Origin: Gammaproteobacteria bacterium
GTDB taxonomy: Bacteria > Pseudomonadota > Gammaproteobacteria > UBA4575
Length of the DNA stretch: 18,099 bases
Direction: 5' to 3'
Assembly: GCA_027297825.1 (NCBI GenBank)
Contig: JAPUHH010000139.1
Location: 1-18,099, forward strand
The translations under genes were made by a program, and so were the position numbers. The notes beneath the pieces are model-generated. The model searched no databases. It saw only the letters and a list, made by a program, of their open reading frames with translations, and was not told where the DNA came from. This document shows, one piece after another, positions 7,384 to 15,399 of this stretch; within the stretch, counting starts at the first letter, position 1; each line of letters starts with the position of its first letter.

Positions 7384-7911
7384 TTATATTGGTGGCGCAC
7401 CAAGGATGTAGAGATAAAATTCGTAAGTGACTAAACCCAAATAAATAAACACGGCGGCAATTAATAATATATCGACACGCAACATCTTAAATATTTTAAA
7501 CTGATTGTGCGCGACTAAAACGACAATGCATAACGCCGTAACAGCAATCTTAACCCCAATAAAATAGCTTGCTCCTTGCTTAAGTAGCTCGTTCATAACC
7601 GGGTTAAGTTCAACTGCCCCAAAGGACAAAAGCTTCATAGTCATTGCAGCATCAAGACAAGAAAGCAAAAGCAAACTCAACGATAGAACTAATAATTTTA
7701 CATCATACCAATCCGTATAATGGCTTATATAATTACCGGCTCGACGTGGTCCGCGACGTCGCGCATGAAACAGCCCGTAAATAAAACCCTTTAACGAAGG
7801 CCGGCGACGATCAGATCGATCACGTCGCTCAATTGCAAGCTGCGCATCACTTGCATCTTCTCTTTGTTCATAGGATTTCAAATTATTACCAACTCCGCTA
7901 TTTGCCTTCAT
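7384..7911 (-). CDS. DUF5658-like inner-membrane protein
   Basis: 175 residues. The N-terminal 60 are cytosolic and strongly basic (ERRDRSDRRRPSLKG and ARRRGPRRAG). Three or so membrane segments follow at about 72-92, 115-134 and 147-168. The first segment runs into LDAAMTMKLLSFGAVELNPVM (starting at residue 86). This Asp plus 'G..E.NP.M' pattern is typical of the DUF5658 family, whose function is unknown. The Arg-rich tail fits the positive-inside rule. The gene lies 173 nt downstream of fadD on the same strand, and no Shine-Dalgarno is visible. The intervening AT-rich hairpin suggests it is a separate unit. The family assignment comes from memory of the motif and is moderately sure. Confidence 0.75.
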   Translation of the reverse strand: MKANSGVGNNLKSYEQREDASDAQLAIERRDRSDRRRPSLKGFIYGLFHARRRGPRRAGNYISHYTDWYDVKLLVLSLSLLLLSCLDAAMTMKLLSFGAVELNPVMNELLKQGASYFIGVKIAVTALCIVVLVAHNQFKIFKMLRVDILLIAAVFIYLGLVTYEFYLYILGAPPI

Positions 7912-7996
7912 CCAAAACGGCTTAGCCTTTAGATATTCAAGTAATGATAGTCACGAAATTCTCTAATGGGATCAACGGAATTGTGTCACATTTCGA

Positions 7997-8027
7997 CTAA
8001 ATTCCTCATTTTTTAATGGGAATTTAG
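7997..8027. repeat. AT-rich inverted repeat downstream of fadD
   Basis: CTAAATTCC (7997-8005) and GGAATTTAG (8019-8027) are perfect 9-bp complements around a 13-nt loop, within which CAT and ATG could pair further. No T-tract follows on either strand. It sits between the fadD stop and the DUF5658-like start. It could slow 3' decay or bind a regulator of the downstream gene. Terminator function is not well supported. Confidence 0.35.
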
Positions 8028-8084
8028 AATATACCAGGCTGTGACCTTACCTAATCAGCCCTTGACTTATGGCCTCTTCCCCAT

Positions 8085-9746
8085 TCATTCGTCTCGTAAA
8101 GCTCGACGCAAAATTTTACCCACATTTGATTTAGGCAAATCCTCACGAAACTCAATATATTTAGGCCATTTGTAACGCGCTAGGCGATCTTCACAATGTG
8201 ACAAAATCGCTTCTTTAGTAAGCATTGGATCTTTCTTTACTACAAAAACCTTTACCACCTCGCCGGATTCTTCGTCATCCACACCCACCGCAGCCACCTC
8301 CAGAACTCCAACATGCGCAGCCACTACGTTTTCAATCTCATTGGGGTAAACATTAAAGCCAGATACCAAAATCATATCTTTTTTACGGTCAACAATGCGC
8401 ACAAAGCCCTTCTCATCCACCATGGCGATATCGCCCGTTCGCAACCAACCATCTTTACTGAGCACTGCTTTGGTTTCTTTCGGTCGATTCCAATAGCCTT
8501 TCATCACTTGTGGCCCACGCACACAAAGTTCGCCCGCCTCTTCGACACCAAGATGATTACCTTCATCATCTTGAATAGAAATTTCTGTATCAGGGAGAGG
8601 CAGTCCAATCGTGCCATTATATTTTTCTAAATCAAGTGGATTGACAGTCACTGCCGGCGAAGCCTCGGTTAAACCATAAGCTTCGGCTAATACACACCCA
8701 GTAGCTTGATGCCATTCTTCCGCAACCGACTCTTGTACCGCCATGCCACCACCGAGAGAAATCTTAAGGTGAGAAAAATCTAAATCAGCAAAACCATCCG
8801 TATTTAAAAGACCATTAAACAAAGTATTGACACCTGTAATTACAGAAAATTTAACTTTACTTAATTCTTTAACGAAACCTTTCATATCACGAGGGTTTGT
8901 GATTAAGTAATTCAAACCTCCGACACGGGTAAACAAAAAGCAATTCGCGGTTAAAGAAAAGATATGGTAAAGCGGTAAAGCCGTGATCACAATTTCTTTG
9001 CCTTCTTCTAGAAACGGCCTAAACCATGCCTCTGCCTGAGAGGTATTCGCCAGCATATTTCCATGCGTTAGCATGGCAGCCTTCGCTATGCCAGTAGTGC
9101 CCCCGGTAAATTGAAAAAAAGCAAGATCATCTTTTGTAAGCTCTGGTTTTGTAAGCTGCCTTTGTTGACCTACTGCAAGAACTTCTTTAAACGGCACAAC
9201 ATTATCTAATGCATATTTTGGAATTTTATGATGTACATATTTCAGCACAAAATTAACAATAATAGATCTTGGGAACCCAAGCATATCTCCTACACGTGCC
9301 AGTATTACATGCTCTATCGAGGTAACTTTAATAACTTCTTCTAGCACATCCGCAAAATTCTCTAGAATTACAATTACTTTTGCGCCAGAGTCCTTTAGAT
9401 AATGCCCAAGTTCACGCGAGGTATACAAAGGATTAACATTAACCGCGACCAAGCCAGCACGCAAGACTCCATACATCGCAATCGGAAACTGTAATAAATT
9501 AGGCAGCATGATGGCGACTCGCTCACCTTTCTCTAGACCTAGTTCTGCTTGTAAATACGCCGCGAAATTATAGCTTTCTATATTGAGCTCAGAAAAACTT
9601 AGACCCGCGCCCATGTTTGCAAAAGCAGGCAGATGACTATAGCGTTCTGCACACTCATCGAACATGTGTGCTAAAGAGTTATACCGATCCTGATCGATGC
9701 ATTCAGGCACACCTTGTGGGTAGCTTTTTAACCAAACTTTTTCCAT
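8085..9746 (-). CDS. fadD: Long-chain-fatty-acid-CoA ligase
   Basis: FadD adenylates long-chain fatty acids and transfers them to CoA, feeding beta-oxidation and lipid synthesis at the inner membrane face. From MEKVWLKSYPQGVP the protein is 553 residues and collinear with E. coli FadD (561). The ATP/P-loop motif TGGTTGIAK is at 214-222, then ALPLYHIFSL, YGLTEASP, GWLRTGDIA and the fatty-acyl signature GFVRIVDRKKDMILVSGFN. The C-terminal catalytic lysine is in PKSNVGKILRR. The residue after TTGIAK is Ala where most members have Gly, a minor change. The frame could begin at 9800, but that overlaps alr; the ATG at 9746 gives the family N-terminus. It starts 25 nt after the alr stop, so it is likely the last gene of the rpsF-to-fadD run. 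Confidence 0.96.
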   Translation of the reverse strand: MEKVWLKSYPQGVPECIDQDRYNSLAHMFDECAERYSHLPAFANMGAGLSFSELNIESYNFAAYLQAELGLEKGERVAIMLPNLLQFPIAMYGVLRAGLVAVNVNPLYTSRELGHYLKDSGAKVIVILENFADVLEEVIKVTSIEHVILARVGDMLGFPRSIIVNFVLKYVHHKIPKYALDNVVPFKEVLAVGQQRQLTKPELTKDDLAFFQFTGGTTGIAKAAMLTHGNMLANTSQAEAWFRPFLEEGKEIVITALPLYHIFSLTANCFLFTRVGGLNYLITNPRDMKGFVKELSKVKFSVITGVNTLFNGLLNTDGFADLDFSHLKISLGGGMAVQESVAEEWHQATGCVLAEAYGLTEASPAVTVNPLDLEKYNGTIGLPLPDTEISIQDDEGNHLGVEEAGELCVRGPQVMKGYWNRPKETKAVLSKDGWLRTGDIAMVDEKGFVRIVDRKKDMILVSGFNVYPNEIENVVAAHVGVLEVAAVGVDDEESGEVVKVFVVKKDPMLTKEAILSHCEDRLARYKWPKYIEFREDLPKSNVGKILRRALRDE

Positions 9747-9771
9747 GCTACACCGCCCAGATATATGTTTG

Positions 9772-10854
9772 TTAATCGATATATTTTCTATGCACGGCAT
9801 TTCCGGCTGCGCACAACAACTCGTAACTTATGGTTTCAGCAGCCTTGGCAACCTGAGTGACTGAGATATCATTGCCCCATAACTCAACCGTATCACGCAC
9901 TTGAGCATTTACGGCGCTTAAATCCACCGTGATCATATCCATGGATACACGCCCGACAATAGGTGCATGCAGGCTGCGAACTGAGACCATTGGCGCACTG
10001 GATAAATGCCGAGGATACCCATCTGCATAACCCGCCGCTACGACACCAATGACCATATCATGAGGGCAACAATATTCGCCACCATAACCAATTCTTTCGC
10101 CTTTTTTACATAGTTTAATGGCTATTATGGGAGCATGTAGACTCATCACTGGATGCAAATCAATTTGTGTAGTGTTATTTGCATCACCATTGAATGGGTT
10201 TATACCGTAAAGCAAAAGACCGGGACGCACCCAGTCACGATGGGATTGCGGACAAGCCAGAATGCCCGCAGAATTAGCAATACTTTGACTATAATGCTGG
10301 CCTACTAAAGTCGTATCAAAATATTCGAGTTGCTGCTGTATAGAGGTAGAATTAAGCTCATCTGCAGAAGCTAAGTGGGTCATCACCTTCACGCTAGACC
10401 CTGGCGATATATAAGAGTTGATAGCGGCAACGACCCGCTTAAATTGCAATGGCTCAAAGCCAAGTCGATGCATACCCGTATCAAGCTTCACGTACACATC
10501 CAAAGACTGCGCGGGCGAATTGCTTTGTAATATTTTTAACTGCTCTTCTTGATGAATAACGACTTGAATCTTATGCGCACTCGCTAATTGCAATTCTTCA
10601 ACGCTACTGAAACCTTGTAACGCTAAAATTGGTTTTACAATTCCACTCGCGCGCAGTTCCAATGCTTCGTTTACACAAGCAACAGAAAATGCGTCCGCAT
10701 CGGTTAATTGCCTGCACACCTCCATCACACCATGCCCATAGGCATCAGCCTTAACCACCGCCATTATTTTGGAGCGGTGTGCGATCTTCTTTACACTAGC
10801 AAGATTATGTTTTAGAGAGGAAAGATTGATCAGTGCGTAAGCCGCACGCTTCAT
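9772..10854 (-). CDS. alr: Alanine racemase
   Basis: PLP-dependent fold-III racemase that supplies D-alanine for peptidoglycan. At 360 residues it is the normal bacterial length. The PLP lysine is Lys35 in VVKADAYGHG. The second catalytic base is Tyr257 in IGYGGEY, and Tyr276 in GYADGY is the phosphate contact. RVSMDMITVD (302-311) completes the active-site loop. The start codon overlaps the dnaB stop as ATGA (4 nt), implying translational coupling. dnaB next to alr is a conserved gammaproteobacterial arrangement. Only one racemase is visible, so whether it is the essential copy cannot be judged here. Confidence 0.96.
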   Translation of the reverse strand: MKRAAYALINLSSLKHNLASVKKIAHRSKIMAVVKADAYGHGVMEVCRQLTDADAFSVACVNEALELRASGIVKPILALQGFSSVEELQLASAHKIQVVIHQEEQLKILQSNSPAQSLDVYVKLDTGMHRLGFEPLQFKRVVAAINSYISPGSSVKVMTHLASADELNSTSIQQQLEYFDTTLVGQHYSQSIANSAGILACPQSHRDWVRPGLLLYGINPFNGDANNTTQIDLHPVMSLHAPIIAIKLCKKGERIGYGGEYCCPHDMVIGVVAAGYADGYPRHLSSAPMVSVRSLHAPIVGRVSMDMITVDLSAVNAQVRDTVELWGNDISVTQVAKAAETISYELLCAAGNAVHRKYID

Positions 10855-12251
10855 GCAAAGTTCTCACCGGTATAAACTTCTGGGACATAATTTTCAAATC
10901 GCGTGTACTGTCCCAAAAAGGTAAGGCGTGTTTTAAAAATTGGCCCATTGCGCTGCTTCGCTACGATGATTTCTGCAGTACCTTGGTCTGGAGAGTCTTC
11001 GTTATAGACTTCATCGCGATAGATAAACACAATCAAATCTGCATCTTGCTCAATGGCGCCCGCGTCACGTAAATCCGACATCACCGGCCGTTTCGCTTGA
11101 CGCGACTCCAAACTTCGATTCAACTGAGATAAGGCAATAATCGGTACACTTAATTCTTTCGAGAGAGCTTTCAAAGAACGCGAAATCTCAGAAATTTCAG
11201 TAGCACGATTCTCAGATGTGCCACTAACCCTCATCAATTGCAGATAATCCACAATAATTAAAGACAACCCATGTTCACGTTTTAAACGACGCGCACGTGC
11301 ACGCAACTCGGTTGGAGAAAGTGATGGAGAGTCATCAATAAACAAATTGGCTTCTGACAACATCGATACTGCACTGGTAAGTCGCGGCCAATCATCATCG
11401 GTTAACTTACCCGTGCGCACGCGCTGCTGATCAATACGTCCTATAGAAGACAACATCCTCATAGTCAATGAACGAGCAGGCATTTCCATACTAAAAATCG
11501 CAACACAAGCTTGCTTGCGTAGCGCCGCGTATTCCACAATGTTCATGGCAAGGCTGGTTTTACCCATAGAGGGACGCCCTGCAACAATGATCAACTCACC
11601 ATCTTGCAAGCCTGCTGTTTTTTCATCAAACTCATCAAAGCCACTTGGAATGCCAGTTATATGATCATCGCGCTCAAATAACTCATCAATTTGTTCAACT
11701 GTGGTTTTCAATAATGATTTAATACTGACAAAACCTTGCCCAGCTTGCACACCACGATCCGTAATTTGGAAAATCTTTTTTTCGGCCTCATCAAGAAGCT
11801 GATTAATTTCTCTGCCTTCCTGCGAAAATCCACTGGTGGCAATTTCAGTGCCGACAGTCACCAATTGCCGCAAGATGGACTTTTCTCTGACGATCCCGGC
11901 ATAGGCTTTTATATTCGCAGCACTTGGGATGTCATTCGCAAGCGTGCCTAAATATGCCAGCACATTGGTATCTTTTATTTCACTTTTCTGACGCAACAGA
12001 TCGGATAACGTGAGCACATCAAAGGGCTGACGCCTCTCAACCAGCTCATCAATTGAGCGAAAAATAAGGCGATGATCAAAGAGATGGAAGTCATTTTCGT
12101 TAATCTTATCGGCGATTTGATCCCATGCCGAGTTATCCAATATCAAACCACCAAGTACGGCTTGTTCAGCTTCCAATGAATATGGAGGCGTGCGTAAGTT
12201 TTCTGTATTCGTGGCACCATAATTAGTGCCCATTGTTGTTAGCTCAGCCAC
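10851..12251 (-). CDS. dnaB: Replicative DNA helicase DnaB
   Basis: Hexameric 5'-3' helicase that unwinds the fork and recruits DnaG primase. It has 466 residues, matching the family. The N-terminal helical domain begins PPYSLEAEQAVLGGLILDN (22-40). The RecA-like C-terminal domain has Walker A GRPSMGKT (225-232), Walker B LIIVDYLQLM (331-340), and the H4 region SDLRDAGAIEQDADLIVF. There is no intein. The first codon is GTG at 12251 with GGAA about 8 nt before it; an ATG 6 codons later is the alternative. It lies 58 nt after rplI and overlaps alr by 4 nt. Confidence 0.97.
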   Translation of the reverse strand: MAELTTMGTNYGATNTENLRTPPYSLEAEQAVLGGLILDNSAWDQIADKINENDFHLFDHRLIFRSIDELVERRQPFDVLTLSDLLRQKSEIKDTNVLAYLGTLANDIPSAANIKAYAGIVREKSILRQLVTVGTEIATSGFSQEGREINQLLDEAEKKIFQITDRGVQAGQGFVSIKSLLKTTVEQIDELFERDDHITGIPSGFDEFDEKTAGLQDGELIIVAGRPSMGKTSLAMNIVEYAALRKQACVAIFSMEMPARSLTMRMLSSIGRIDQQRVRTGKLTDDDWPRLTSAVSMLSEANLFIDDSPSLSPTELRARARRLKREHGLSLIIVDYLQLMRVSGTSENRATEISEISRSLKALSKELSVPIIALSQLNRSLESRQAKRPVMSDLRDAGAIEQDADLIVFIYRDEVYNEDSPDQGTAEIIVAKQRNGPIFKTRLTFLGQYTRFENYVPEVYTGENFA

Positions 12252-12309
12252 AAACTTATTTCCACAAACTCATATTTAGAGCATTTAACAATTAATTGAA
12301 GCGGGGCAG

Positions 12310-12759
12310 TTACTCTTCTCCAATAATCTCTAAATTTATCGTTGCATTTACATCTGTGTGCAAATGAACATCAACCTGATATTCCCCGACATGCCGAAAA
12401 ACACCCGAAGGTAATCGTATTTCTTTCTTCTCAACCGTTTTGCCTGCTTCATTTAACGCATTAGCAATATCCACTGTACCTACAGAACCGAATAACTTCC
12501 CTTCGCCAGCAGACTTTGCAGCGATAGTGAGTTTAAATTCATTAATTTCAGCTTTACGCGCCTCTGCTGCAGACGATGATTCAGCTGCAATTTTTTCAAG
12601 TTCAGCACGACGCGCTTCAAATTCTGCAATATTTTCTGCAGTCACAAATTTTGCTTTGCCACTTGGAATTAGAAAGTTGCGCGCATGCCCTGCTCTCACT
12701 TTAACTTTTTCGCCAAGGTCGCCAAGATTATCAATTTTTGTAAGTAAAATAACTTCCAT
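12310..12759 (-). CDS. rplI: 50S ribosomal protein L9
   Basis: L9 binds 23S rRNA domain V near the L1 stalk and helps hold reading frame. At 149 residues it is exactly the usual length. The N-terminal domain (MEVILLTKIDNLGDLGEKVKV; GHARNFLIPSGKA at 24-36) and the long connecting helix (about 41-75) are visible. So is the C-terminal rRNA-binding domain (GKLFGSVGTVDIANAL, 86-101). It follows the DUF2232 gene by 32 nt, with a short purine Shine-Dalgarno (AGAG). Confidence 0.97.
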   Translation of the reverse strand: MEVILLTKIDNLGDLGEKVKVRAGHARNFLIPSGKAKFVTAENIAEFEARRAELEKIAAESSSAAEARKAEINEFKLTIAAKSAGEGKLFGSVGTVDIANALNEAGKTVEKKEIRLPSGVFRHVGEYQVDVHLHTDVNATINLEIIGEE

Positions 12760-12791
12760 CGTATTTCTCTTTTAATATATTGTTGAAAATA

Positions 12792-13709
12792 TTACGTTTT
12801 CGCTTTTGCAAAACGCACTCGAAAATTTATCCATACATCCAGCAAACCTAATACCGACAACGCCATCAGCATCTGTGGTGCAGCCATTAAAAGCAGCCCA
12901 TATAGCGCCACAAATCCAAGCATTGAACTTGATAGCTGCCCAAGCATGGCATGTGCGATTGCGATACCCTGTATTGAGAACATGCTAAGGCATACGATGG
13001 CTAACTGCCAGAGAATTGCATACTTAAGCACCAATCCACCGATCAAAAATAATATCGCGAGCCCAGCCAATACTTTACCCAACCTTAGAGCCGTAAACTC
13101 AGCACGAAAAGCCAGGATATTATCTTGTAATCCTTGCCACCAGCGCCCTAAAAACAGCATCACAGCTAAAATCAGCAAATATAGACTAACTAAGCCACCT
13201 GTCATCACGGCTGCCACAATTGGCATCAATTGCTGCGCTTTCTCAGTATCGAACTTCGCATTTTCAAGCATGGTTTGCAGCGATGGATTTTTAGCTGCTG
13301 CCTCAAACAAATTCTGCAAATGATTGAGCCATTGCATTTGCATATCCGGAATCATGATCGCAATCAAAACCGTAACAACCAGACCAAACATGGTGAGTGC
13401 TTGCAGTGTCAAATTCAGTGATCGAGTGTTGCGATACACCAGCGCAAGTATCACTATCGAAAACCACGTGATTAAAGGCCCTATCGAAATCTTGCCAAAA
13501 ACAAGAAAGGTACTGGCCACAATCAACAATACACAAATTACTAATACACTAACTCCCTGCTTAAGACCTAACTGCAAGGTAATTAAAGCTAGCGCGCCCC
13601 CACTAAATATAAGTAAAAATGGAAACGGATAAGATAGCACTGCTAAACCAAACACTACCGTGATGGCTTGGAATCGACCAGTTAAAATATAGCGGACCAG
13701 AGAACGCAT
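12792..13709 (-). CDS. DUF2232 (YybS-like) membrane protein
   Basis: 305 residues, about eight hydrophobic segments, few charged residues, and a polar insert near 130-160 (LFEAAAKNPSLQTMLEN). This matches the DUF2232/YybS-type integral membrane proteins often encoded between rpsR and rplI in gammaproteobacteria lacking priB at that site. Its biochemical role is unknown. Resemblance to substrate-binding (S) components of transporters has been noted for YybS-type folds, but nothing in this sequence proves transport. It sits 41 nt after rpsR and 32 nt before rplI, so it is transcribed with the ribosomal protein genes and probably expressed at lower level through translation. Confidence 0.82.
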   Translation of the reverse strand: MRSLVRYILTGRFQAITVVFGLAVLSYPFPFLLIFSGGALALITLQLGLKQGVSVLVICVLLIVASTFLVFGKISIGPLITWFSIVILALVYRNTRSLNLTLQALTMFGLVVTVLIAIMIPDMQMQWLNHLQNLFEAAAKNPSLQTMLENAKFDTEKAQQLMPIVAAVMTGGLVSLYLLILAVMLFLGRWWQGLQDNILAFRAEFTALRLGKVLAGLAILFLIGGLVLKYAILWQLAIVCLSMFSIQGIAIAHAMLGQLSSSMLGFVALYGLLLMAAPQMLMALSVLGLLDVWINFRVRFAKAKT

Positions 13710-13750
13710 GGCTATGCATAAACCAAATATGGTGCGCTATTTAAATAGAC

Positions 13751-13975
13751 TCAGTGTTGGTCACTATACGGTAACAACGAAACATAACGTGCACGCTTGA
13801 TCGCCGTGGATAACTGCCGTTGATATCTTGCTTTGGTCCCCGTAACTCTGCTAGGAATAATTTTCCCAGTCTCAGTAATAAAGTCCTTTAACACTTCAAC
13901 GTCTTTATAATCAATCTGCTCAATGCCTTCTTCTGTGAAACGGCAATATCTTCTTCTACGAAAAAAATGTCCCAT
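13751..13975 (-). CDS. rpsR: 30S ribosomal protein S18
   Basis: 74 residues, the normal size. The basic N-terminus FFRRRRYCRF and the signature IDYKDVEVLKDFITETGKI are diagnostic, followed by PSRVTGTKARYQRQL. S18 pairs with S6 on the 30S platform. The gene lies 29 nt after rpsF with no room for priB, which E. coli carries between them. Confidence 0.97.
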   Translation of the reverse strand: MGHFFRRRRYCRFTEEGIEQIDYKDVEVLKDFITETGKIIPSRVTGTKARYQRQLSTAIKRARYVSLLPYSDQH

Positions 13976-14004
13976 ATCAAATATCCTCTAATTGTTATCG
14001 TGCT

Positions 14005-14502
14005 TTAGTCGTCAGCAGGCGCTGCTGATACTTTTTCGCTAGATTTTTCTGCAACTGCCTCTACAACATCTTCATCGGATGACGAGGAAGACTCTTTTGG
14101 AGTTTCGTCGCTGCTTGCTTGTTCAGATGGTTGTGGAGTTTTTGTGGCTGTCCGCGGTTTACTTTCCGCATTTTCTTTTTCAATGACTTTCATCATTGGC
14201 GAAGGTTCAGTGACGGCTTTTTTTGTTGCAATGATCATATTGCGAATCACCGCATCATTAAAACGAAAGGCACTATTCATTTTATTTAACACTTCTTGCC
14301 CACATTCAATATTCAGCAGCACATAGTGTGCTTTATGGACTTTTTGAATTGGGTATGAGAGTTGCAAACGTCCCCAGTCTTCAAGTCTGTGGATTTTGCC
14401 GTTGCCTTGCTCTTCAATCATTGTGCGATACCGCTCAATCATTGCAGGTACTTGATCACTCTGGTCAGGATGCACCAGAAACATTATTTCATAGTGACGC
14501 AT
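14005..14502 (-). CDS. rpsF: 30S ribosomal protein S6
   Basis: 165 residues: a standard S6 core of about 100 residues (MRHYEIMFLVHPDQ, EDWGRLQLSYPIQK, FNDAVIRNM) plus a tail of about 65 residues. The tail is rich in Ser, Glu, Asp, Pro and Ala and ends PADD. E. coli S6 (131-135) also has an acidic tail that RimK extends with glutamate; here the tail is longer and Ser-rich. S6 sits on the 30S platform with S18. A strong AGGGAG lies 6 nt before the ATG. It is first in the rpsF-to-fadD run, downstream of the candidate promoter at 14576-14603. Confidence 0.96.
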   Translation of the reverse strand: MRHYEIMFLVHPDQSDQVPAMIERYRTMIEEQGNGKIHRLEDWGRLQLSYPIQKVHKAHYVLLNIECGQEVLNKMNSAFRFNDAVIRNMIIATKKAVTEPSPMMKVIEKENAESKPRTATKTPQPSEQASSDETPKESSSSSDEDVVEAVAEKSSEKVSAAPADD

Positions 14503-14575
14503 TTATGTCTCCCTATGGATGAATGCCTCCCAATTAATCCAAGTTGAATTACTGGTGAAGCGAGGAGTTAATCGT

Positions 14576-14603
14576 ATTTTAAGAGCTGCGAAGTCTACGT
14601 GAA
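14576..14603 (-). promoter_or_regulatory. Candidate sigma-70 promoter for rpsF operon
   Basis: Read on the minus strand, TTCACG (14598-14603) and TAAAAT (14576-14581) are separated by 16 bp, each close to the sigma-70 consensus. They lie about 75-100 nt before the rpsF ATG in the 120-nt gap after rlmB. This suits a separate promoter for the ribosomal protein genes. No S6:S18-binding leader hairpin could be recognised. Confidence 0.4.
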
Positions 14604-14622
14604 GCCACCAGAACAGGCAACC

Positions 14623-15393
14623 TCAACGGACTATATAATTCAAATTCAAGCTTGAGAGCCGCTGACGAACTGCCTCAAATAAGCCCACACCTGTGGCTAC
14701 AGAGGCATTTAGACTGGCCATCTCCCCCATCATCGGCAAGCGTAATAATTCATCGCAGACCTCTATGGTAAGCCGTCGCATGCCAGTCCCCTCTGCTCCA
14801 ATCACCAAGGCTACCGAACGACTGAAATCCGCCTCATACAATAGTTTATCCGTATTGGGCAAGGTTCCGTAAACCCAAACCCCTAGCTGCTTTAATTCCT
14901 TTAAATACCGAACCAGATTTTTTGGAACGATAAGTGGTATACGTTCTGCCGCACCGCATGCCACTTTACGAACTGCGGGCGTCAGGGAAGCCGATTTCCT
15001 CTCTGAGCAAATTACCGCATTCGCGCCAGCCGCTTCAGCAGTGCGCAAACAAGCACCCAGGTTATGTGGATCTACAATTTGGTCAAGCACTAGCAATAAC
15101 AATGGCTGTTGCGCTTGTACGCAAAACTCAAGCAAATCCGCCTCATTATTCGTTTGTTGCTCTTTATATATAACGACCACACCTTGATGATTGACATCCC
15201 CGCAGATACTCACGATTTCATCTTTATCAACCAACCGATGCGCTATATTTTTTTCTATTATCTCAGTTTGAATTTTTTGGATACGTTTATCATGTCGCGC
15301 ATCTAACAGACAAACCTCTTGAATATGAAAGGGACGCTGCTGAATTGCAGCAGAGCTGCTATGTAATCCATAAGTAAGATTTTTCACAGACAA
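14623..15393 (-). CDS. rlmB: 23S rRNA (guanosine-2'-O-)-methyltransferase RlmB
   Basis: SPOUT (TrmH-type) enzyme that methylates the ribose of G2251 in 23S rRNA. 256 residues. The N-terminal substrate-binding domain (1-90) begins NLTYGLHSSSAAIQQR. The catalytic knot has motif 1 DPHNLGACLRTAEAAG (108-123), motif 2 VIGAEGTGMRRL (197-208), and motif 3 SLNASVATGVGLFEAVRQR (227-245), nearly identical to E. coli RlmB. It starts 6 nt after the rnr stop, the same rnr-rlmB pair as in E. coli, so the two are co-transcribed. Confidence 0.96.
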   Translation of the reverse strand: MSVKNLTYGLHSSSAAIQQRPFHIQEVCLLDARHDKRIQKIQTEIIEKNIAHRLVDKDEIVSICGDVNHQGVVVIYKEQQTNNEADLLEFCVQAQQPLLLLVLDQIVDPHNLGACLRTAEAAGANAVICSERKSASLTPAVRKVACGAAERIPLIVPKNLVRYLKELKQLGVWVYGTLPNTDKLLYEADFSRSVALVIGAEGTGMRRLTIEVCDELLRLPMMGEMASLNASVATGVGLFEAVRQRLSSLNLNYIVR

Positions 15394-15399
15394 ATTTCG

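Noticed and set aside
9747..9800. Longer FadD starting at 9800
   Set aside because: It would overlap alr, and the known FadD N-terminus begins at the ATG at 9746.
12440..12775. 111-codon ORF antisense to rplI
   Set aside because: Shadow of the L9 gene, with Ala/Ser-rich composition that follows from its codons.
14503..14622. S6:S18 autoregulatory leader
   Set aside because: I could not find the expected hairpin with a bulged CCG before rpsF.
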